Assembly (NCBI RefSeq): GCF_037325665.1
Contig: NC_090253.1
Span: forward strand, 11,578,390 to 11,642,389
Source: Littorina saxatilis
Taxonomy: Eukaryota; Mollusca; Gastropoda; Littorinimorpha; Littorinidae
Direction of reading: 5' to 3'
Length of the DNA stretch: 64,000 nt
In this document: positions 37,568-52,700 of the stretch, one piece after another
How the letters are laid out: the number at the start of each line of letters is the position of its first letter
Position numbering within the stretch: position 1 is the stretch's first letter
Notes under the pieces: model-generated
Database searches by the model: none
What the model was told of the DNA's origin: nothing
What the model saw: the letters and a program-made list of their open reading frames with translations, nothing else
Translations under genes and position numbers: made by a program

Positions 37568-40500
37568 CTGCAAATAACAAGAAGAATATTAACATTCACA
37601 AATGTATGGCAAAGAACATACAGCGCACTTTATTGAATTCTATATCTGCAAACGACAAGAAAAAATGACATTGAAAAATGCATGTATGACAAAGAAGACA
37701 GTGTACCACAATTTGCATTGTATTCCATGTCTGAATTCTTTTGCACCATTGTTTCCGAGCACTTTAAATACAGACAAGTGCATGCACGCGCACACATACA
37801 TACACACACACACACACTTGAACACACACATACTTAGACACACACTCGCATGCACGTGCACACACCACCCACACACACACACACTCCAACACACACACAC
37901 ACAAGGGAGGTTAGACTGACCACATGACAGTCTTGGCAACACCTGAGTGCCTCCAGTAGCGATACTTGGACACCGAGAGCACACGATGACCGTTGAATTT
38001 CGCCATGATTGCCCTTGCACTGAAACGTGAAATGATAAAAATAGAGGTAAAAGTCGAAGACTGTGAGATTACTCATATATACAACTGAAAACAATTCTTG
38101 ACTGTCTGAAGGGCTTTGACCAGCGTTTAAAATTAAAGTTTCAATGAATTACACTTTGCAGAGTCTCAATCTTGAAAGCAAAAACTTCTCAAGGTTATGT
38201 ACATTCTCAACAACAACAAATAATAATAACATTAAATAAAAACGTAAGATGCTGTATGACATAAAAAAAATTGTAAAATAGCAGGAAAAAAAAAAGACTC
38301 TTTGAAATGAACTACTGTTTACAAGGTCACAAGGTCGTTTAACAGGGGTCAATAAAACAGTGGAACGCCCCTATAAACAGACTTCCGACCCTCCTTTCTC
38401 AGATGTTCTGGTCATAGCCTCTGTAGATTTATCTCCATTTTAAAACTCCCTCCCTTTTAAAACCTGATGTTCTGAACTGTGTGAAGGCTGTAAAAGGTGG
38501 GCTCCACTGTACAATGAGAGAGGTCCATATTGTAAAAATCAGTTGCAAAAGGGCGGAAGGATAAGGGGGGGGGGGGGGGAAGGGTGTGGTGGTGTGTATC
38601 CTGCGACCTGTGTGTGTGTCACTGACCATGTGAAGTTTCCTGCCACCACTAGTGCCGTGCTGGACGACAGAAGTCGAATGTCCACCGTGCCGCACACAGA
38701 CAGCCTCTCTGCCAGCTGCAAGATCAACACATAATGCTTCACACAGTGTCCTTTTTCAAAATAGTGCATGGAAAAACATGGTCATTGGGGTTTCTTTCCC
38801 CCACCCAAATGCATGCAGACATGCACAGACACACCAGTCACACACAAACAAACGCATACATGCATGCATGCACGTACGTACGCTTGTACACACACGCCCA
38901 CACACACACGCACGCCCACACACACACAAACAGAGGACTATCTGAAGATAAACACTTCATAAATGCAGGGATGGGACTGAAGTTGAAATAAAACATTTTT
39001 CTTGGAACCCCCCTCCTCCTGAGATGTCTCCTGAAGCTGATAAATGACTTTGATTTGGACATCAAAAACAGCCTTTTTCAATGATTTTAGTGTGACAGAA
39101 CATAGTGTAGCAATACTGATCCGCATACAAAATCAATCCCCTCAAAGGATAGCTGAAGATACTGCAATAGACCATGTTTAGAAGTAACTCTGTCAGATTC
39201 TTATGGAACGTAAAAGAGTGACTACTCTTGCTTTTAGTGAGTCAAACTTTCCCCAGTGACATCATAGACATGTCACCAGCAAAGGGTTTGTTTGAAACAC
39301 GTGGAAAGGAGCATGTGTAGAGAGCTTGCCTCACTAAAAGCAAGAGTAGTCACTCTTTCACAAACCGAACAATCCCGACAGAGTTATTTCTGGAATTCTT
39401 CTACAAAATAACCAACCTGATGACTGTTGAGTTTTTGCCCTCGCTTGCGACATCGTACGTACAGCTGCTGTGGCCGCAGACAGGGCGGGTCCCTGCCGTC
39501 TAGTTGCTGCAACAAAACAAGAAACAGTCAGTCCTATTCACTGTTCACATGTAGCATGATTTACAGTGGTCCCTGCTACAACAACACAAGACACTGTCAG
39601 TCCTATTCACTGTTCACATGTAGCGTGATTTACAGTGGTCCCTGCTACAACAACACAAGACACTGTCAGTCCTATTCACTGTTCACATGTAGCGTGATTT
39701 ACAGTGGTCCCTGCTACAACAACACAAGACACTGTCAGTCCTGTGCACTAGCTGTTCAAAACTTTCCGTTTTAAGACTCTCATTCTCACTTTCATAGACT
39801 CTCTGTTCATAGCCTCTGTCAATGTATTTCAATGTTCACCCTATAAGTTATTTATGAATAATAAAAAAAAGAAGACGAAGAAATAGCTATTGAAACTTTC
39901 AATCACAGAAGTAACGAAACATTCACGAGAACGTTGACCATGTAGTATTTGAAGTGGAGGAACAAACAAATAACACTGTGACGATGTTAGGGATAACTCA
40001 CGATGTGGTTGAGCATGGCTCTGATCATGTTGACCTTGTTGACCTGAGGGGCCAGCGACTCCAGGTACAGTCTGAAGGGCGCGTGTTTCATGGAATTCTT
40101 CCTGCAAAAAGTATCAAAAAGAATCTCCTTCACAAATTATCCAATAACAAAAACGTCTTTCAAACACTTCCAAGAAGCAACATGCAAAGGCCAAACAAAA
40201 AAATATGTTAATTTAGGGTAACCCAAGCAACCCTATTTTTTTCCGCCAACCCTAAAACGTTTTTTTAATTTCTCAACAAAAAAACCACTTTTGGCACGTT
40301 TTTTTTAACCATACCGAGACTAAGGGAAGTAACCTCCTTTAAACTCGACTAAATCCTTAAAAAATAAAAACTTGACTAAATCCATAAATTTAAAAAAGCT
40401 GACCTACCGACCCTATCTTTTTTGGTAACGTTACCCTGAACCAACATATCTTTTTGTTTGGCCTAAATGATGCTGACAGCAAAACAAACAGATTCAGTTT

Positions 40501-40752
40501 GGCTTGTGACATCAGAGATTTCATTTTGAAAGACACGCAGGGTCAAAAAGCAACGTCTTATCAGGCATGAAAACTGAAAAAAACAAAAATACTGAAAACA
40601 AAATTCGCCAAGACTTCTAGGGGGGTCCGGGGGCATGCACCCCCGGAATTTTTTTTTTCAAGGGTGCAATTTGGTGCAATCTGGGGCTATCTGAGCCTTA
40701 AAATTGGATTCAAACATGGCCCCAAAACTATTTTACTATAACTATGACTAGA

Positions 40753-40795
<43 letters not shown>

Positions 40796-43050
40796 CAAAA
40801 ATACGGAAAATAAAAAAAAATACGGTTTATTTGTTTCAAAAATACGAAAAATACGGAGAATTTTCATGCCTGCTTATTTGTGGGTGTTTTAATCGTATGT
40901 GGTTGAAAGTGACTTGATGTCTGACTCACGTGGTGTTCCTGAAGTGGAGAAGGTGACACATTCTAAGAAATGCTGCAACAAACACAAACATTACTTTCAA
41001 GAGATGTAAGGCCCCGACTTAACACAAACAATATGGCCAGCTTCTTACAAGTTAATCATCCTAAACAGTGAATGCCATCATTTCCTTTCACTTGCTGGAA
41101 ATCATACGTAAACATATCAACCCATCACAATCAGAAACTTTACACGAGTCAGGTGGATGCTAGTTTCCTTGACATTGGTGACAGTTCAAACCATCAAATC
41201 TGGAATTTAAAACCTGATTTTCTCAGATATATGGAGGTCTTAAAAGGGGGGTTCCACTGTATCTGACTAGACCCTCATCAAACTTCTGTTTACTTGTATT
41301 GCACCTGTCTAACAACAGGTTTCATGACAATGTGTGGACAGCTTTCAATCAATCAATCAATACGACGCTTATATCGCGCGTATTTCGTGGGTACAGTTCT
41401 AAGCGCAGGGATTTATTTATGCCGTGTGAGACGGAATTTTTTACACAATACATCACGCATTCACATCGGCCAGCAGATCGCAGCCATTTCGGCGCATATC
41501 CTACTTTTCACGGCCTATTATTCCAAGTCACACGGGTGTTTGGTGGACATTTTTAGCTATGCCTATACAGGCACAAAAACACAAAAGTACACACACAAAA
41601 AAGAAGAAGAAAGACGATAGAACAAATAAAGAGGAGAACAACTGACAAAACAACTACACTGCACAAACCAACAGGTGACAAAGACAGAGAAGCAAGGGAA
41701 GCTGGCGTCTTTCTTCTTCTTTTTTGTGTGTGTACTTTTGTGTTTTTGTGCCTGAAGAAGACCCTTAGGTCGAAACGTCGCCGTTATTCGTTCCGTGTTC
41801 GTCATTTTAACGTGAGTACATTGCTTTTTGGTCTCTTTATTGTTCCCTCTCACATGCAGTCGCCATTGTTTAATACTTATGCCTATACAATTTTGCCAGG
41901 AAAGACCCTTTTGTCAATCGTGGGATCTTTAACGTGCACCCCCAATGTAGTGTACACGAAGGGACCTCGGTTTTTCGTCTCATCCGAAAGACTAGCACTT
42001 GAACCCACCACCTAGGTTAGGAAAGGGGGGAGAAAATAGCGGCCTGACCCAGGGTCGAACACGCAACCTCTCGATTCCGAGCGCAAGTGCGTTACCACTC
42101 GGCCACCCAGCTTTAAGCCTTCCCTCCTGGTGCAACAAACATCAATACTTGTATCACACTTGTCTCACAACAGGTTTCATGACAATGTGTGGACAGCTTT
42201 AAGCCTTCCCTCCTAGTGCAACTAACATCAATACTTGTATCACACTTGTCTCACAACAGGTTTCATGACAATGTGTTGACAGCTTTATGCCTTCCATCAG
42301 TCAGCAGTGTTTGTGTTTATTGGATTTATTAATTTTCCTGTTTAAGTTATAGGGGTTAACAAAACACTAAGCACAATCAGTCAGTCAGTCAGTCAGTCAG
42401 TCAACTAGCCAGCCAGGTAGCCAGTCAGTCAGTTAGCCAACCAGTCAGTCAGTCAGTCAGTCAACTAGCCAGTCAGTCAACCAGTCAGTTGGTCAATCAG
42501 CCAGTCAGTCAGCCAGCAATCAGCTACTGAGCTAGCCAGTCAGCCAGCCAGCTAGCCAGCAAGCCAGTTAGGAAGTCAATCAGCCAGTAAGTCAGACTGT
42601 CAACCAGCCAGTGGGCCAGTCAGTCAGTCAATCAGTCCGTCAGTCAGTCAATCACCCAGTAAGTCAAACTGTCAACCAACCAGTTTGCCAGTCAATCAGT
42701 CAATCAGTCAGTCAGTCAGTCAATCAGTCCGTCAGTCAGTCAATCACCCAGTAAGTCAGACTGTCAACCAGCCAGTTTGCCAGTCAATCAGCCAGTCAGT
42801 CAGTCAATCAGCCAGTCAGTCAGACCATCAACCAGCCAGTGTGCCAGTCAATCAGCCAGTCAGTCAGTCAGTCAGTCAGTCAGTCAGTCAGTCAATCAGT
42901 CAGTCAGACCATCAACAAGCCAGTTTGCCAGTCAATCAGTCCGTCAGTCAGTCAATCAGCCAGTCAGTCAGTCCGTCAGTCAGTCAATCAGTCCGTCAGT
43001 CAATCAGCCAGTCAGTCTGTCTGTCAGTCAGTCAGTCAGTCAGTCAGTCA

Positions 43051-43082
<32 letters not shown>

Positions 43083-43083
43083 A

Positions 43084-43114
<31 letters not shown>

Positions 43115-45513
43115 ATCAGTCAGTAAGTCAATCAGTCAGTCAGTTAGTAAGTCAATCAGCCAGTCAGTCAGTCAGTCAGTCAGTCAGTCAGTCAGTCAGT
43201 CAGTCAGTCAGTCAGTCAGTCAGTCAGTCAGTCAGTCAGTCAGTCAGTCAGTCAGTCAGTCAGTCAGTCAGTCAAGACCTTACCAAAGCCACAGAGGTAG
43301 GCATCAAAACCAGCTTCGTGAGGGGCATCGTTATCTTCTGAAACGTCAACAAGACCACATCACATAACACGCACCACATCTTTTACATAGAATTGAGAAA
43401 AAGTAAAGCCTGAAAGTGAAAGTTACAAAAATCGCACAGCAGACATTAATTAACTTCTTTTCACAAGGAGGCCATCACATGCACAAGATGTCAAAACATT
43501 GATGAACCATTTAAATCAATTCACTTTAGCAAAAATGTCTCCTTGTGGGTTATAAGCAGCTTTACATAATAATATTAGAGCATTGAACAAATGTGTACAT
43601 CAGTGTTGTTCCTGGGCCTTGTTTCCATCACCATTACCTTTTTTGATCTAACGCATCATTCTGACCCCAGGCGGGTCGAATCTCTGATAGTTTTGACAGG
43701 TAGGATGTATTCTGACACAAAACAATTTTTAGGTATCAGGACAATTCGACATATGTATATTGTGAAGCCAGGTCCAACTGACTATTGTTCTTTGTGTCTG
43801 GGAACAGCACTGGTACAAATGTTACAATGTATGGACAAAATGAAGTGATGGGAAATGCAGCACTGGTACAAATGTTACAATGTATGGACAAAATGAAGTG
43901 AGGGGAAATGCAGCACTGGTACAAATGTTACAATGTATGGACAAAATGAAGTGATGGGAAATGCAGCACTGGTACAACTGTTACAATGTATGGACAAAAT
44001 GAAGTGATGGGAAATGCAGCACTGGTACAAATGTTACAATGTATGGACAAAATGAAGTGATGGGAAATGCACCACTGGTACAAATGTTACAATGTATGGA
44101 CAAAATGAAGTGATGGGAAATGCAGCACTGGTACAAATGTTACAATGTATGGACAAAATGAAGTGATGGGAAATGCAGCACTGGTACAAATGTTACAATG
44201 TATGGACAAAATGAAGTGATGGGAAATGCAGCACTGGTACAAATGTTACAATGTATGGACAAAATGAAGTGATGGGAAATGCAGCACTGGTACAAATGTT
44301 ACAATGTATGGACAAAATGAAGTGATGGGAAATGCAGCACTGGTACAAATGTTACAATGTATGGACAAAATGAAGTGATGGGAAATGCAGCACTGGTACA
44401 AATGTTACAATGTATGGACAAAATGAAGTGATGGGAAATGCACCACTGGTACAAATGTTACAATGTATGGACAAAATGAAGTGATGGGAAATGCAGCACT
44501 GGTACAAATGTTACAATGTATGGACAAAATGAAGTGATGGGAAATGCAGGACTGGTACAAATGTTACAATGTATGGACAAAATGAAGTGAGGGGAAAATA
44601 CAGCACTCACTGTAGCGTTCTAACCCCGTGGCGTGCGACACAGAGGGAGTGTAGAGCACACTGTTGACCACTTTGTCGCTGTAACACGGAAATGCATCCA
44701 TCAATAATAACAACAGTGATAATTAAAAGAAGAAAAGGCACATCAAGTTCAAGACAACAGAGGAAGAAGGGGGTTGGGGAGGGAGAGGTAGGGGGCAGAA
44801 CATTAGTATAATGCATGCATATAACCGAGACCGAGACTTGGCCAGCAAAGGTGAAGATCGTGGACAATGACGGCATGGACATATTAGGCCAAAAAGAAAA
44901 ATATGTCTGTTTACGGTAACCCGACCAACCCTATTTTAAGCGCCGACCCTAAAGGTTTTTTTCGCTTTTCGTAAAAAAATGAAATTAAAAAAATAAATAA
45001 ATAAATAAATGAAGTCAAGTATACTTTATTTAGTTTCAATATATCTAGGTCAAAAACATGTGCTAAATAATTGTAAGTAAACTAAGGAAGTGTTTAAAAA
45101 AAATAAATAAACACGTAAAAACACGTTAATAAAACGTAAGAAAAAGTTTTTGGTTTTTTTAAATAAATAAATAAATAAAAAATAAAAAATAAATACAAAA
45201 TAAAAAACATTGACCGACCGACCGACCCTATTTTTTTTGACGATGTTACCGGAAACAGACATATTTTTCTTTTTGGCCTTACGCATGAAATACATCAAAA
45301 CGTGCAGAGGAGAGAATGATGAAGCAAAGTTTCACCCGCCCAGACGGACAGGGTCCTCGATGGCTCGTAGGATATCTTCTGTTTTCCGCCGTTTTTAACA
45401 ACTCCTCTCAAGTTTGGTTTTCCTAAAGTACCCTATGACACAACTCAAGTGGCAGCAAACATACCCTGAAATTCCCGTCTAAATTGGTGCACCCGTTTCA
45501 GAGTCTTTGTCAT

Positions 45514-45579
<66 letters not shown>

Positions 45580-46481
45580 TAAGCTTTATATATTAGATTT
45601 TTAGACCTCTGAAAAAATCTAATATATAAAAGCTCGTTTTAGTGTATGTGTTCCCAATACATCCCTAATAAAATTATTCATTATCCCACCTGCTGGGGGG
45701 GGGGGGGGGGGGGGGTCAACTATATATGCTTAATTGATGATCTCACCTGTTTAGAATGCGGTGCAATTGCACCAGGTTGGTAGAAAACACACCTGTGATG
45801 TCCTCCAGCATCTGGACACAACATCAACAGTCACCAGGTGAGAAAACAAAATGAACACCCACTCCCCCTTGCAGGGTCTCACAACAATTCTCTATTTAAA
45901 CCAATCCTTATCACAATCGTTTCCTCTGAAAATCACAGATCCAAGGAGTCTTAATTCTTCAGCCAGATTTTTACACGGTTACACCACAAAAGCTGATGGG
46001 TTTCTGTGGTTGAATGTTGACTGTCATGACAAATGTGACAATGGATTGTTTGTGGGGAGACTGCCAAACAGAGCTGGGTGAATCCAAAGCACCATGAGCA
46101 AATCCAAGAACAAAGAGACTGCCAACGTTCCAAAAGTCAGAATCAAAAAACAAGAAAGGTAAGTTGTTGGAACGTTTGTTATTGACAAAACAATACGTTA
46201 CAGTCACAAATATATCGCCCCAACGGTCTTTTGAAGAGCACCTTGGTACAGTTTACCTTCTTCATGCTGAAGGACATTTGCTTGGTATCGTAGATCCGTG
46301 GAAACACAGTGTGCAGATCTCTCTTGAATGTGGCGTACTTGGCTGCAAAATATTGATACAAGTAACAGTAACAACAACAACACTTTATTGTCCATTAAAA
46401 TGAATACATTAAAACAGAAAATGAAATGCAAGATCAAACCAACATAAGCTGTGGTCACTATCACTTCTGAATTCAAAGTGT

Positions 46482-46534
<53 letters not shown>

Positions 46535-49500
46535 TATGTGCGTGCCTGCCTGCCTGAGTGCGCGTGTTTGTGCATGCGTGTGTGCGCATGTTATCATCTA
46601 ATAGAATAAAGTTGGCATGTTTCCTGGCTATTTCATCACGAAGTTGCACTGATCTTCAGGCACCCACACTATTAGAGAAATTGACACAGTGCTAGGTTGA
46701 ATCAGTTATGAACCATACTAAAAACACATCCACAAACAGCTGAACAACTCACGTGGCAGAGGACGGAAAAATTTGTCATACATAAACATCAGGTCCATCA
46801 TCATATTGTGACCAACCAGTATCTGAAACAGTCATTTTAAACATCATTACAGTACACACACACACATACACACATGCACACACACACACTCACATGCATA
46901 CACACACAAACATTCACACACACACACAAACATTCACACACACACACACACACACGAAACTTCCAAACAAAATGCTTGCACAAAACGAACGCAGGCCAAG
47001 AGAAATGTGTGGTTAAGACAATGGCCAAAGAGAGAAATGCAAAATGAAAGAGTGTGTGTGAACCAGTGTGTACAGTATGTACCTTCTGATGGTAATACAT
47101 GCACATGTACTTCCTCGTGACAGAAACACAACATGACAAAAACACAACATGACAGAAACACAACATGAAAGAAACACAACATGAAAGAAACACAACATGA
47201 CAGACACAACATGAAAGAAACACAACATGACAGAAACACAACATGACAGAAACACAACATGACAGAAACACAACATGAAAGAAACACAACATGAAAGAAA
47301 CACAACATGAAAGAAACACAACATGACAGACACAACATGAAAGAAACACAACATGAAAGAAACACAACATGAAAGAAACACAACATGAAAGAACAGTGAA
47401 TGAGGGCAGTACAGAGCAACCCCCCCCCCCCCCCCCCCCCTCCCGTTACAGACCTCCAAAAATCTATGAAAATCAGGTCTTAAAAAGGAGCGACTCTCAA
47501 AATGGGGGTAATTTTACAAAGGCTATGAACAGTGAATGGGTTCAAGTGCTAGTCTTTCGGATGAGACGAAAAACCGAGGTCCCTTCGTGTACACTACATT
47601 GGGGTGTGCACGTTAAAGATCCCACGATTGACAAAAGGGTCTTTCCTGGCAAAATTGTAAAGGCATAGATAAAAATGTCCACCAAATACCCGTGTGACTT
47701 GGAATAAAGGCCGTGAAAGGTGAATGCTCGCCCTAATAGGCTTGAGGTTTGCTGGCCGATGTGAATGCGTGATATATTGTGTAAAAAATTCCATCTCACA
47801 CGGCAGAAATTAATATGTAAAGCGCTTAGAGAACGTCAAGCGCTATATAAATCTCCCCATACAATACAACAGAAAGTGGGGAAAAAAGGTCTTAATAAGG
47901 TGGAAATCTTAAAAGGGGGGTTCCACTGTACGTACCTTCTGATACTCCCTCAGGACGCGGAACACTCTGGTGAAGCCCAGCATCGACTGTTTCAACCTGG
48001 CAACACAATGAGAATCCATGGCAACACAATGAGAATCCATGGCAACACACAAACCAGGAAAACCATGGAGATCGAGCACCGAACAAGCTCAAGAGACTCA
48101 ACATTTACTGTCCTTATAAAACTAGGAACAAATCTGTAAAATTGCTGTAAACAAAATTACAGATGTTTCATCATGAATAAGTGTCAAGCTGGTACATGTA
48201 ATGCAAAAGAGAAAAATCAATAGAGAACGTGAGACACTTTACTGACAATTCAGCATGAACAGCATCAACCCATTTACTGAACAGGAAAAATCAACGTACC
48301 CAGCAAACATCAGGAATCTTTTGGGAGAAGAAAGTGATAAATTGAAGGGGGGGGGGGGGGGGGGGGGGGGGGGGATCAATCAATAAATCAGTTAACCATC
48401 AATCAATGAGGGACAAGTAGCTCAGCTGGTAGAGCACTGGACTTGTGATCCTAAGGTCACAGGTTCGAATCCAGGCCTGGGCGGACAACTGGACAACTTT
48501 ATGTGCAGACTCAGAGACGGTGACCATGTTCCACCCCCGTGTTACCACTGTGGCACGTAAAAAATCTCGGTCATTCTGCCATAAATACAGGTGGCTAATT
48601 ACACCTAAACACGCACACACCTGGGTAGCGCAACTCTTGTTGCTGCTAGCTTTCCACTGGGAGGAAGCGACCCGAATTTCCCAACAATGCAGTAATAAGG
48701 CAAGTGAAAAAAACTAAATACTTTTCTTGTTCCTGCTCCTGATCCACTTTGTTCCTCTCTTCCAGCTCCGTCCGTCTCTCAGCCGTCACCTTTTCCACAG
48801 CGATCTGAAATCATGTCAGAAGAAAATGTAAGCTTTACGCCCTCACGGCAAAGCCATTAGGGGCATAAGAGACGGAAAAACACGGCTGTGTATAAAAAAA
48901 GGAAAATAAAAATGCAGGGGGGGAGGGAGGGAGGGATGCAGACAGCTGGCTGCCGGCTGCTAGAGGAGACCTCAAAAGGCCTAGGGACCAGGCTGGGTCC
49001 GCTGTGACCCTGGGATCTTTATCGTGCGCATGCTTGCACCGGGGTGTTGTTCCCAGGGTCACAGCGATAGTCTCAGGACTTGGAAACACGAATACACGCA
49101 TGCAAAAATATGATCATGTCAATATATGCCGACATTTCTTCTCCCTGAATGAAGAAATAGAGAATACCACATGGCTTGCTGTGTTATATCAGATTTACAC
49201 CTGTTTGGTTTTTTTAAATATTGAAATGCGAGCGAAAGCAAGTTTTTTATTATGTGAAAAATCCACGTAGTATTGTGTTTATGCTACATACTGTACTTGT
49301 GTGTCTGTTGCTCTAATGTCCCACAGTCGAAGCGCCCAAACTGAAGACACGTCTTACGAAACCTCGAGCTTTTCCAAAGCCTTGTGAAATCTTTAACGTC
49401 AAACCAAAAAGACGTCAGTCTAGAAAGTATATAGCGTGATGAGTGGCACAGTGCGTTCTCAAAATTCTTCCAGAGGAACCAGCAGACAGACAAACAGAGA

Positions 49501-49687
49501 GACAGACAGAGACAAACAGAGAGACAGACAGAGAGACAGACAGAGAGACAAACAGAGAGACAGACACAGAGACAAACAGAGAGACAGACAGAGACAAACA
49601 GAGAGACAGACAGAGACAAACACACACACTTCCCTGCCCATTGAGTGTGATACTGAAGTTTTTGTGGTTTTTTTTCTTTGTTTTCTG

Positions 49688-49731
<44 letters not shown>

Positions 49732-52700
49732 ACACCCCCATCGCCCCACCCCTCACAGACATACACACACCCCATCCCCCACAGACACAGACACAGACAC
49801 ACAAAAAGCAGGTAAAACTAACGTTTTTGAATGTATCATTGACAGTCCAAACCAGAGGGAAGCGTCTCCGGATCTCGGAGTGAATGACGTAATCGCACCA
49901 CAGTTTGGCGTCCGCTGAAGACACAACAAAAGAAAAGTATAAAGCACTGAGGGTACATATACAACAACCTTCAATCCTGAAAGCTCAGGGTTTCAAACCT
50001 CCGTATTAACAATCCCCCCTATTTTAACAAATGTTCCAGACTTGGTTTAAACAATGTTTTATTAAATCAAACATGGTACAACAATACAACGATAAACAAT
50101 AGGGACACGAACTCAAGCGAACGCTTATATTACGCGCCCTAGTTCCAGACTTCTGACAGTTTAAAAAGGGGTGGGGGCGTATAAAGTATTAATGGGTCAA
50201 GTTGCACCATGCTACACTGACCGCTGGTCTTGTGAAGTGTGTACATCTCGCCTTCCTTGCTGCCGACATACCACTGAGCCACCACGGAGCACTGGATGAA
50301 ACTCCCATCATGCAACACTCACCTTGCGTCTTGTGAAGTGTGTATGTCTCGCCTTCCTTGCTGCTCACATACCACTGAGCCACCACGGAGCACAGCGACT
50401 GGATGAAACTTTCGTCAAATTGTCTGCATCACAAAAAAGAGACAATTAAAGGCATACTAACGCACTCCCGTGTTTACAAAGTGTAGTTTGCCCACAATCG
50501 ATGTCAAACGCACCATAAGACCATATAATGACGATACGTCACCATGCGCGGACCATAATACATGCATTACAGCTTGTTCTAGCCTCTGAAAAAGTGAGGA
50601 TGTCAACAAAGCCGCGGTGTTCTCTCCCTTGCATCAACGTTACCTCTGTTGGCAAATCTATAAATAGGACGATCCAGATCAAAATGAAAATTAACATATC
50701 TCAACATTGAAGGGGTCCTAGACCACAATATTTTGCAGGGAACTTAATTTAGCATGTCTCCAGCTGTTGGTAAAGCAATTAGCGTGTATAGTCATCGAGT
50801 ACATATGGCTTTAATATTGGCTCAACCAAGCCAAATGGGTTGTTTTCATTGTTTCTGATTCAGAAAAAAGAGACAAATATTGCGTGTTTTATCTTTTTTT
50901 TTTACCTTAAAAATTCAGTACAGTAACACTTAAAAAGGCACAGCCCCTCCCGTGAACACTACCTCAGACCTGCAGAGGGGATAAGACCACCTCTCCACCT
51001 GGACACATACCAAAAATCAACCTCTTCACTTCTTCCTGTGCATAGCTGGAATTGTTTTATAAATTAATTTTGCAGATTGACATAAAAAGTTTCTAACTCT
51101 GCACAGAAAGTGTCCAGGTGTTGAGTTTTAGTATGTGTCCAAGTTGAGGGATGGCTGCAGAGTTGGCAGTTCTGTGACATACACAGACACAGATGGACAG
51201 TCGAGTCTCAATTGAAAGACCGTCACAAATCTGAGAAAACCAGGTCTTAAAAAGGAAGAGTCAAATTTTGAGAAAAAACCCAGAGGAAATGAACAGAAAA
51301 TCTGAAAAACTAAGGGGTGGTCTTAAAAGGTGGTTCCGCTGTACAAACGTTCCAGCAAAGTACCTTTCCACACCCGAGAACAGGGCCCCTGATTCCATAC
51401 TCTGACACAGTTGCCTCTCTTGTTCGTCGTTGAGGAATGACACACCTTCATACACACACTGCACACACAAAACAACAACAGTTTTGTAACACTTTCCTCC
51501 GTTATTTGGCCAATCTTCTGATATAAGGGTGATTAAGAAGCGTTTGATATTTCTTAAAATGAATGGATGTTATAAAAAATAAAAAAAAATAAAAAAATAA
51601 ATAAAAAAAGGGTGATTAAGAAGCAAAACAGCTTTTGCTTTGTTGCCATAATTATTTTTTATTTGGTTGTGAAAAGTCACACTTTTCTGAGTACACATGA
51701 CTTCCGCTTTCATTTTCAACGACCAGAATTTCCTGTTTGCTGAGAGAAACGAAATGTGTACAATTGGTCATTCTGACACTCTTGACATCAGTTGTGTTTA
51801 TCGTAAAAATAAGCGTAAAATATGCCCAACTCGTGTAATAAATACATGCTCTGACATCTTAATGCATGGTTTATAATGGAAATTTGGTTGCAATCAAACA
51901 AATAATGGGACATTAGAACGTGTCTTTATTGGAAGCACAACACATGATAGACTTCTTCTTCTCCTTCGGGGGATGCATGCTTGGTATTTTCCTGTTTCTA
52001 TAACCCACCGCACTCTGACATGGATTACAGGATCTTTTCCGTGCGCACTTGGTCTTGTGCTTGAACACACAAAGGGAAGGGGGGGGGGGGGGGATACAGC
52101 ACTAGCAGGTCTGCACATAAGCAGGGGTGTACCTTAACTTTTTTTGCTACCGGCCAGGGGGGCCGGTAAGTCAAAAATTGAACCGGCCCCCCCAAATCCC
52201 AACCGGCCCTCAACTTGCCGGGATTTCTTACAACCGCCCCAGCGGCTCGTCGCTTGCTAACCACATACACAAAAGACGTACATTCATACTTATAATGCAT
52301 ACATGTGGATTTGCACTACTAATAACTACCACAAACACACAGAAAACTTGATGACTAAAATGCTATGTTTTAATATAATGATAATTAACCTTGTTTTAAT
52401 AAAGAATTTAAAATAAAAGCCGCCACAAAGAAACAAGAAATCAAAACCACATTCACACCCTGTCACACAATCACACACTAAACCTCACTAAAAGTTACCC
52501 CCTTTATGTACCCCTACCAACCAATTTACAAAGTAATTTACTATGGAACTTTACTTACCACATAAACACACACTACAAAAGAGTAAATCAGCATTTTTTT
52601 TTAATTTAAATTATGGTTTTTGTTGTATAAAACCAAGTATAAAAAACTGACTACAAACAAAACATTTTTCTAAGTTGCTTTCTTGTTTTGTTTCTTTTTC

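Noticed and set aside
42685-43367. Long SQSVSQ-type reading frames
   Set aside because: Translation of the CAGT microsatellite.
46837-47459. Cysteine-rich minus-strand frames with CVSFML-like repeats
   Set aside because: Translation of the 15-bp minisatellite, open in several frames.
48408-48480. Possible tRNA gene with good box A and box B
   Set aside because: The anticodon stem pairs poorly, there is no matching acceptor stem, and a SINE body shared with other copies follows.
50189-50386. A longer PNLDC1 exon covering exon 8 and its duplicate
   Set aside because: Reading through the exon 8 donor changes frame inside the duplicate; the donor at 50323 fits the phase of exon 9.
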